Part shown: positions 59,290 through 64,000 of the stretch, piece after piece
How the letters are laid out: every line of letters begins with the position of its first letter
Position numbering within the stretch: the first letter of the stretch is position 1
Assembly: GCA_021774575.1 (NCBI GenBank)
Contig: JAJFIX010000038.1
Location: 51,158 to 115,157, forward strand
Direction of reading: 5' to 3'
Length of the DNA stretch: 64,000 nt
Source: Alphaproteobacteria bacterium
GTDB taxonomy: Bacteria > Pseudomonadota > Alphaproteobacteria > UBA6615
The notes under the pieces: model-generated
Databases searched by the model: none
Told to the model about the DNA's origin: nothing
The model's input: only the letters and a program-made list of their open reading frames with translations
Program-made: the position numbers and the translations under genes

Positions 59290-59317
59290 AATATACCCCG
59301 TTCAGCGGCTCTGTCAA
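59290..59317 (-). promoter_or_regulatory. Sigma-70-type promoter of rplU-rpmA
   Basis: Read on the minus strand, TTGACA (59317-59312) and TATATT (59295-59290) are separated by 16 bases, close to consensus. It lies about 120 bases upstream of rplU, leaving a leader of roughly 110 bases. Confidence 0.75.
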
Positions 59318-59596
59318 CCGTCCAAAAGGGGTGATTTTTCTGGCCCGGGTGTCGGTACTTTTGAGCTGTTGGTCATGCCATTTATATGGAGGGCGGTTAG
59401 CTGGCCAATAACGACAAACTTCGGGTTCAACAGCGGCTCTTAAGCCGGAGGCAGCAACCGGTCCCCAGAAGGCGCGATTGAACAGCTAGACACGGCATTG
59501 TGTATAGCTGTAAAGAGACGGTCCCAAACTCGTCAGATGGCAAATGTCAGCCGATCCAAGCGTGATGGTTCGTTTTCTGGCTGAGACTTGGGATGC

Positions 59597-59686
59597 GGAG
59601 GGGTGCCGGAGTGGTTGAACGGGGCGGTCTCGAAAACCGTTGTGCCTTCGCGGGTACCCAGAGTTCGAATCTCTGTCCCTCCGCCA
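59597..59686 (+). tRNA. tRNA-Ser (anticodon CGA)
   Basis: A long-variable-arm tRNA. The acceptor GGAGGGG pairs with TCCCTCC with one G-U. The anticodon loop is CTCGAAA and CCA is encoded. The integrated element begins directly after it. Confidence 0.94.
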
Positions 59687-59688
59687 AC
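59653..59688 (+). repeat. Left att-like copy, 3' end of tRNA-Ser(CGA)
   Basis: This 36-base stretch matches 63369-63404 at 32 positions, including the two bases after CCA. It is one candidate attachment-site copy flanking the element. Confidence 0.55.
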
Positions 59689-59946
59689 ACCTTGTTTTTA
59701 AAGAATAATTTCCACTTTTGAAGTGCGGAACTCGATTTTGCCCCGGACTTGCGGGGCGAATTAAAGCAGCGGATTTGACAGCGAGTTCGGGAGACGCAAT
59801 TGGTGCCGCAAATAATAGCCTGATGGCCCAAAAGTCTCTTACGCGATTGTTGCTGGTGCCCCTGTTTGAGAACAAGCAGTGCCAGTTGCAACGCCCTTCG
59901 CAGAATATGTAAAGGGCGTCTGACAGAAATGTCGTATTTTTGGGAG

Positions 59947-61677
59947 CTATTGAGGTCTGATTATCGCCATTTGATCGTCCCAGGCATTGGGTAGTTTGGT
60001 CCGTTGCGCGAGTTCTCTGGCAGTCAGAGTCTCACATTGTTTGCCTTGGAGAATGGCCTTGATCGCATCGGGTGCGAGAAACCCCAGCCTTACGGTCCGG
60101 GAAAAGTATGGTCGTCCGACGCGCGCTTCCTCTGCTAACTCCAGCATCGATCGGCCCTGCGCATTGAGCACCATCTCCCGATAACGATAGGCCTGAGCAA
60201 TTAGACGCAACAAGCTGCGATCAGGATCGCGCCTATTCGGCCCGGCCGGACTATCGATAAGCAACTTCGTTTCATATCCCGCGCGCTTCAGTCGCGCGGT
60301 CACGATGAGAGTGAGAGTCGACGCCCCCTCGTTCTTGAGCCCGGCCAGTCGCCTTCGGTCAATATCCAATTGGCAAACGTCTTTGATGCGATGGGGCCAG
60401 ATAGCGATATCAATTGTCTCGACTTGCACATCTATACGCGACACCAAACATGAAAGAATCAATCTCTTGTCAGCAGTTTCGAGGTTGGGCCAGCGCTCAA
60501 CCAATTCTCCAGCTTGGCCGGCAAGTGCTGTTTGCTCAATGACATCATCGACAGAAGCCTCGACCCCCTGAAATACGTCTCCTTCACTTGCCAGGAAAGC
60601 TTTGATGCGCCCGACAACTAAGTCTTCAATATTGGCCGCTGGCAGGCGCCGCCCGGTTGTAGATTTCTTGCCCCCCTTTGGTTTGATGAGCGAGTGGCTG
60701 ACATAGTAGCGATACCGGGCCCCCTTTTTGTTGGCGTGCGTTGGGGTCATCCGTTCACCATGTCCGTCGTAGATGAACCCGGCAAGCAAGCTGATCGCCG
60801 GTGCCTGTCGTTGCGATCGCCTCGTCACCTTATTGTCCGCTAGGAGGGTCTGGACCTTCTCCCAGAGTGCATCGTCAACGACGGCTTTGTGTTCTCCAGG
60901 ATAAGCCTGATCCTTATGAACCGTGAGGCCGCGATAGATCTGATTTTGCAGTATTTGATAAAGTGCGCCCGGCAATAGCGGCATGCCACCAGATATTTTT
61001 CCCGCCTTGCTGACGCGCCGTTTGCTCACAATACCGTCGTGTCCGAGGTCTTCTTGAAGGGCGCGGACAGAACCAAGCTTGCAATAACGTCGGAAGATAT
61101 GCCGGACTGTTTTGGATTCGTTGCCATTAACGACGAGTTTCTTATCAGTAACGTCATATCCCAGCGGCGGCACACCACCCATCCACATGCCCTTCTTCTT
61201 CGACGCTGCAATCTTGTCTCGGATGCGCTCGCCAGTCACTTCGCGCTCGAACTGGGCGAATGACAGCAGCATGTTTAACGTCAGCCGCCCCATAGACGTC
61301 GTGGTATTAAACTGCTGGGTGACCGAAACAAACGACACACCCATCTCGTCGAAGATATCGACGATCTTGGCAAAGTCCGAGAGCGACCGAGATAGCCGGT
61401 CGACCTTGTAAACCACGACCGTATCAACGCGACCGGTCTCGATATCATCAAGGAGTCGTCTAAGTGCCGGGCGTTCCAACGTGCCACCGGAGAAGCCCCC
61501 ATCATCATACATGTCGGCAAGGGCCAACCAGCCTTCGTGCTTCTGGCTTAGAATGAACGCTTCACAAGCTTCGCGCTGAGCATCGAGAGAGTTAAAGTTT
61601 TGCTCGAGCCCTTCCTCAGATGATTTTCGTGTGTAAATGGCGCATCGGGCGGCGGTGTTGTCCTTAGGCTTAGCCAT
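59947..61677 (-). CDS. Large serine recombinase
   Basis: A 576-residue site-specific recombinase started at 61677; the frame is open to 61965 but that part overlaps the DUF2924 gene. The resolvase domain (residues 11-160) opens CAIYTRKSSEEGLEQNFNSL with the catalytic Ser19 in YTRKS, and continues VVYKVDRLSRSLSDFAKIV. A recombinase domain (about 190-290) and a helical C-terminus follow. The zinc-ribbon Cys pairs common in the family are not seen. It overlaps DUF2924 by eight bases. Confidence 0.93.
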   Translation of the reverse strand: MAKPKDNTAARCAIYTRKSSEEGLEQNFNSLDAQREACEAFILSQKHEGWLALADMYDDGGFSGGTLERPALRRLLDDIETGRVDTVVVYKVDRLSRSLSDFAKIVDIFDEMGVSFVSVTQQFNTTTSMGRLTLNMLLSFAQFEREVTGERIRDKIAASKKKGMWMGGVPPLGYDVTDKKLVVNGNESKTVRHIFRRYCKLGSVRALQEDLGHDGIVSKRRVSKAGKISGGMPLLPGALYQILQNQIYRGLTVHKDQAYPGEHKAVVDDALWEKVQTLLADNKVTRRSQRQAPAISLLAGFIYDGHGERMTPTHANKKGARYRYYVSHSLIKPKGGKKSTTGRRLPAANIEDLVVGRIKAFLASEGDVFQGVEASVDDVIEQTALAGQAGELVERWPNLETADKRLILSCLVSRIDVQVETIDIAIWPHRIKDVCQLDIDRRRLAGLKNEGASTLTLIVTARLKRAGYETKLLIDSPAGPNRRDPDRSLLRLIAQAYRYREMVLNAQGRSMLELAEEARVGRPYFSRTVRLGFLAPDAIKAILQGKQCETLTARELAQRTKLPNAWDDQMAIIRPQ

Positions 61678-62170
61678 CTGCAACCGCCCTACCTGGCTTT
61701 TCGGCAATCGCTTTTCCGCTGAGTCCGAAGAACCGCGGTCCAGACCATTTAGCGCCGGTAATTTCTCGGGCGATTGCTGTGAGAGACTGCCACCGTCTGC
61801 CCTGGAATTCATAACCATCCTCGATAACGCGAACCGAATGTGTTTGCCCATGCCACTCTCGAATAAGCTGGGCACCGGGCTTAAAGGCGCGGGAGCGCTG
61901 CGGCGTAAAATCACCTTTGGATTCCAAGGTTTCTGCAAGGTTCTGTAGACGGCGTTTGGTTGCATAGCTTAAGTCGCCGCCTGCCTTTGCTTGGATTTTC
62001 CAAGCGATGGCGAGTTCTAAAAAGTCCCGGTTAATGGCCTTGGGTGGTTCAGATCGGTAAAGTCGCCGCCACTCTGCACGTAACTCCGGCTGCGCTATAG
62101 TGGAGAGGGACGCTAGCCGCTGAGCAGGATCTTGTAACGTGCCTGGCTTCAATTTAGCTTGAGTCGTCAT
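61670..62170 (-). CDS. DUF2924 protein
   Basis: A 166-residue protein of the DUF2924 family. Typical parts are LRAEWRRLYRSEPPKAINRD, FKPGAQLIREWHGQTHSV and FEFQGRRWQSLTAIAREITG-like (YEFQGRRWQSLTAIAREITG). The family is found almost only next to large serine recombinases, as here, and may be a recombination accessory factor. It is translationally coupled to the recombinase. Confidence 0.88.
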   Translation of the reverse strand: MTTQAKLKPGTLQDPAQRLASLSTIAQPELRAEWRRLYRSEPPKAINRDFLELAIAWKIQAKAGGDLSYATKRRLQNLAETLESKGDFTPQRSRAFKPGAQLIREWHGQTHSVRVIEDGYEFQGRRWQSLTAIAREITGAKWSGPRFFGLSGKAIAEKPGRAVADG

Positions 62171-62173
62171 TGG

Positions 62174-62380
62174 TCAGCTCCCGTCCACGATATGATAGGT
62201 AGACGAGCCCGCATCGCCGCGCCTTTCGATAGCGTCCCCTTTCTGCCGGAGGCGGGTAAGCGCCGCCCTCACGCTATGCGGCTGCCATGCGGTGACTTTT
62301 TGAAGCTGGGCGATGGTTGCTCCAGCGGGCCGAGAGAGTAATTTGCGGACGGTTTCGACTTTGGTGCGGGGTGTGGGCAT
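62174..62380 (-). CDS. DUF3489 small winged-helix protein
   Basis: A 68-residue protein of the DUF3489 family, with a winged-helix-like pattern (TIAQLQKVTAWQPHSVRAAL, TRLRQKGDAI). It begins the recombinase cassette; DUF2924 starts three bases after its stop. Probably a DNA-binding accessory or regulator of the recombinase. Confidence 0.83.
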   Translation of the reverse strand: MPTPRTKVETVRKLLSRPAGATIAQLQKVTAWQPHSVRAALTRLRQKGDAIERRGDAGSSTYHIVDGS

Positions 62381-62576
62381 ATATGCCTCCCAAGTGTTCG
62401 CGCACCCACAATGGAGGCGCTTCCACTGCCCGAAGCCCAGCGGATGGTAGTGAACGCGCCGGACAGGTGGTTGAGGCTATTTGCTCGACCATACCGAGCA
62501 CAGTGACGCTCTCTTGGCACAGGAAGTCCAGTGGAAAAGGGGTAAATATGAGAGGGAAAATCACCAATGATGAACT

Positions 62577-62626
62577 TGCGGCAGTGCCGCATGTTTTTAA
62601 CTTGCTAAAGCTGCGGCAGTGCCGCA
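62577..62626. promoter_or_regulatory. Pair of identical palindromes, candidate HigA operators
   Basis: The 15-base palindrome TGCGGCAGTGCCGCA occurs at 62577-62591 and again at 62612-62626, 35 bases apart. The second lies inside the likely promoter of the toxin gene. Two sites on one DNA face fit cooperative repression. Confidence 0.7.
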
Positions 62627-62630
62627 TAAT
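62602..62630 (+). promoter_or_regulatory. Promoter of the toxin-antitoxin pair
   Basis: TTGCTA (62602-62607) and CATAAT (62625-62630) are 17 bases apart. Transcription would begin about at the ATG at 62639, so the toxin mRNA may be leaderless. The second palindrome covers the spacer. Confidence 0.55.
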
Positions 62631-62638
62631 TCGTAACC

Positions 62639-62965
62639 ATGCAGATTTTTTCTACCAAGACTTACGAACGCGCCGTGACCAAGCTGATTACGGCAGCGTC
62701 GCGCAAAAAAATGGAGGCAGCTGTAGCTGCGGATCCAACGGCTGCGCCGGTGGTTCCTGGCACGGGCGGTATTCGTAAAATGCGCTGGGCAATTTCCAGT
62801 CGTGGGAAACGCGGTGGTGTTCGAACCATCTATTTTTATCATGCCGGACCACAGGCGATTTATTTGCTGACCGCCTATGCGAAGGCGGACAGGGATGATC
62901 TGTCACCTGCCGACAAGAAGGCCTGGTCCAGACTTGTGGCCGAGATTAAGAAGGAGAGCATGTGA
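62639..62965 (+). CDS. HigB2/RelE-type toxin
   Basis: A 108-residue RelE-superfamily mRNA interferase. The pattern GGIRKMRWAISSRGKRGGVR then TIYFYHAGPQAIYLLTAYAK and the C-terminal KADRDDLSPADKKA is that of HigB2. It precedes its antitoxin, as in HigBA loci, and shares bases with the next start (TGATG). No Shine-Dalgarno is seen, consistent with a leaderless message. Confidence 0.86.
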   Translation: MQIFSTKTYERAVTKLITAASRKKMEAAVAADPTAAPVVPGTGGIRKMRWAISSRGKRGGVRTIYFYHAGPQAIYLLTAYAKADRDDLSPADKKAWSRLVAEIKKESM

Positions 62966-63270
62966 TGGCAGCAAAACGCACGAAAATTGGACATGAGGTT
63001 GAGGACGCCTTGAAGGAAGTCGTCGCGCATGTACGTGGTGAAGTCGACCTCTCCTGCCGCATTGTCGATGACCCATCGGCGCAGCGGATCATGGATATGC
63101 GCAAGCGTATGAAACTCAGCCGGCAGAAGTTTGCCGATCGCTTTGGCTTGGATGCTCGAGCCGTTCAAGACTGGGAACAGGGGCGCCGCGTTCCTGATCG
63201 GGCAGCTCGCGTGCTGCTAACAGTCATTGACCGTAACCCGAAGGCAGTGGAGCGGGCGCTTGAGGAATAA
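62965..63270 (+). CDS. HigA2-type antitoxin
   Basis: A 101-residue XRE-family antitoxin. The helix-turn-helix runs about residues 55-90 (RMKLSRQKFADRFGLDARAV, QDWEQGRRVPDRAARVLL). An N-terminal part (VEDALKEVVAHVRGEVD) would wrap the toxin. It follows the toxin with a one-base overlap. A GTG at 62962 is an alternative start. Confidence 0.87.
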   Translation: MAAKRTKIGHEVEDALKEVVAHVRGEVDLSCRIVDDPSAQRIMDMRKRMKLSRQKFADRFGLDARAVQDWEQGRRVPDRAARVLLTVIDRNPKAVERALEE

Positions 63271-63661
63271 AAAAGAAAAAACAGATTGCGGCGCTATCCG
63301 AATTTATCTCGTCAACAAGGTCGAATTTATCTAAGTATTTCAAAGTACTCAACCATTGTTGCACTCTAGGTACCGAGAGTTCGAATCCCTTCCCCTCCGC
63401 CAACCAGTCTTCGTCTCCGTGGGCCGGCACACCTACCCGGCCTTCACGGCAAATAAACCGCGACATTTCAATAAGTTATGCGGTGCCTAGTATTTCAGGA
63501 TGCTGGCGCGAGACGCTTTACTGCTTCAGAAAACGCGAGTGTCACGGAAATCGTCTCTTTCGGGGTGTTGCGCTGGCACACCATCTCCGACGAATCTGTC
63601 GACTTGATGCCTATGCAATCGAAATTCGCGAAACCTGAGCACAATCACGCATGATGATCTG
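63271..63661. other. Gene-free stretch containing the right att-like tRNA fragment
   Basis: Apart from the tRNA-Ser fragment at 63369-63404 I see no gene or clear structure. The sequence downstream of the fragment probably belongs to a neighbouring decayed element, since a recombinase stub follows. Confidence 0.45.
63369..63404 (+). repeat. Right att-like copy of a tRNA-Ser 3' end
   Basis: It matches the 3' end of tRNA-Ser(CGA) at 32 of 36 positions. Within the tRNA part it matches tRNA-Ser(GCT) at 38111-38144 better (32 of 34 against 30 of 34). No acceptor or anticodon arms are present, so it is not a functional tRNA. Confidence 0.75.
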
Positions 63662-63934
63662 TTAGGTCATGCCGAGGGTCCGTCGCTGTTCGCGCCAACA
63701 AAGCGGGAGATTTCTAAATTGGGTAAGCCGGCTTGCGGTCAAGTCTGGTGGCTGCCGACCATTGAGGATATCGCGTACGATATCAGGCGCAAGGAACGAG
63801 ACTCTAAGGAGGCGAGCCGCATAGGTCCGACTAATACCTTCCAAAGACGCAATTTCAGTCTGTCCGTCATCATATAAAATGGAACAAACAACGGCCTGAT
63901 CTAAAGGAGGATCTGGCCCATCTGGTTCAAGATA
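63662..63934 (-). pseudogene. Serine recombinase, C-terminal stub
   Basis: The minus-strand frame reads ILYDDGQTEIASLEGISRTY, RLLRVSFLAPDIVRDILNGR and ends near LCWREQRRTLGMT. This matches the last 70 residues of the recombinase at 59947 (FLAPDAIKAILQGKQ). The frame opens after a stop at 63935-63937, with no upstream recombinase sequence in frame before the window ends. A second, decayed integrase. Confidence 0.72.
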
Positions 63935-64000
63935 TTAAGCGGCGTATTTGCGGTATTGCAAGCGCCGGTTCTCCATCGTTTTGAGTTTGATCCTTTCGCG

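Larger units (their letters stand above)
59687..63404. mobile_element. Integrated element with serine recombinase at tRNA-Ser
   Basis: A segment of about 3.7 kb lies between tRNA-Ser(CGA) and a copy of a tRNA-Ser 3' end. It holds a full-length large serine recombinase with DUF2924 and DUF3489 genes on the minus strand, and a HigBA-type pair on the plus strand. The boundaries are inferred from the repeat. No phage structural genes are present, so it is a small island or a deleted prophage. Confidence 0.65.

Noticed and set aside
61678..61965. Long N-terminal extension of the serine recombinase
   Set aside because: It overlaps the DUF2924 coding sequence in another frame, and the resolvase domain begins right after the ATG at 61677.
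62317..62778. Plus-strand 153-residue frame in the recombinase element
   Set aside because: It covers the palindromic operators and overlaps the toxin gene and the DUF3489 gene in other frames; composition and lack of homology mark it as spurious.

Overview
The window is a 64 kb piece of an alphaproteobacterial chromosome, most like a Rhodospirillales-type organism. The evidence is gene content and order: a TrcR (DUF1013) regulator, DUF1192 and DUF1223 proteins, a zf-CHCC protein, DUF2924/DUF3489 recombinase cassettes, and the run rplU-rpmA-obgE-proB-proA-nadD-rsfS-rlmH-envC-ctpA-rppH. This assignment comes from family knowledge and was not tested by a search.

Layout. 1-4.6 kb: end of htpG, a secreted DUF1223 protein, aconitase. 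4.9-9.1 kb: three consecutive membrane-anchored TPR proteins. 9.3-13.1 kb: fabI, aroC, lepA. 13.4-16.6 kb: an OmpA-domain protein followed by a MotA/TolQ-like and MotB-like pair, a non-flagellar stator-type operon. 16.6-22.9 kb: ABC exporter, rpmE, small heat-shock protein, TPR protein, trcR, quinone oxidoreductase, DUF1192. 23.0-24.9 kb: tRNA-Gly and a small accessory patch with an antitoxin and its frameshifted toxin. 25.1-30.8 kb: EamA transporter and a BMP-type nucleoside-like ABC importer (binding protein, two permeases, double ATPase). 31.2-37.7 kb: S41 protease lipoprotein, a fused ECF sigma/anti-sigma polypeptide, CDF metal transporter, two tandem glutathione transferases, rhomboid protease and a Cys/Met-metabolism PLP enzyme.

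38.1-44.2 kb: a likely island bounded by tRNA-Ser(GCT) and tRNA-Arg(CCG). It carries four exported proteins in one direction (a small secreted protein, a 5 x 17-residue repeat plus Ig-like protein, a small secreted protein, and a 726-residue outer-membrane barrel with a soluble tail). A decapitated serine recombinase runs into the tRNA-Arg. I recognise no described system in this cluster; it is the best candidate for something new in the window.

44.4-59.3 kb: housekeeping genes (msrB, a lipoprotein lipase, an orphan ABC ATPase, zf-CHCC, polA, then the long minus-strand rplU-to-rppH block). 59.6-63.9 kb: tRNA-Ser(CGA) followed by an integrated element with an intact large serine recombinase, DUF2924 and DUF3489 partners, and a HigBA-type toxin-antitoxin pair behind two identical palindromes. 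It ends in a copy of a tRNA-Ser 3' end and the C-terminal stub of another recombinase.

Mobile DNA is concentrated at the tRNA genes; the rest looks like stable core genome.
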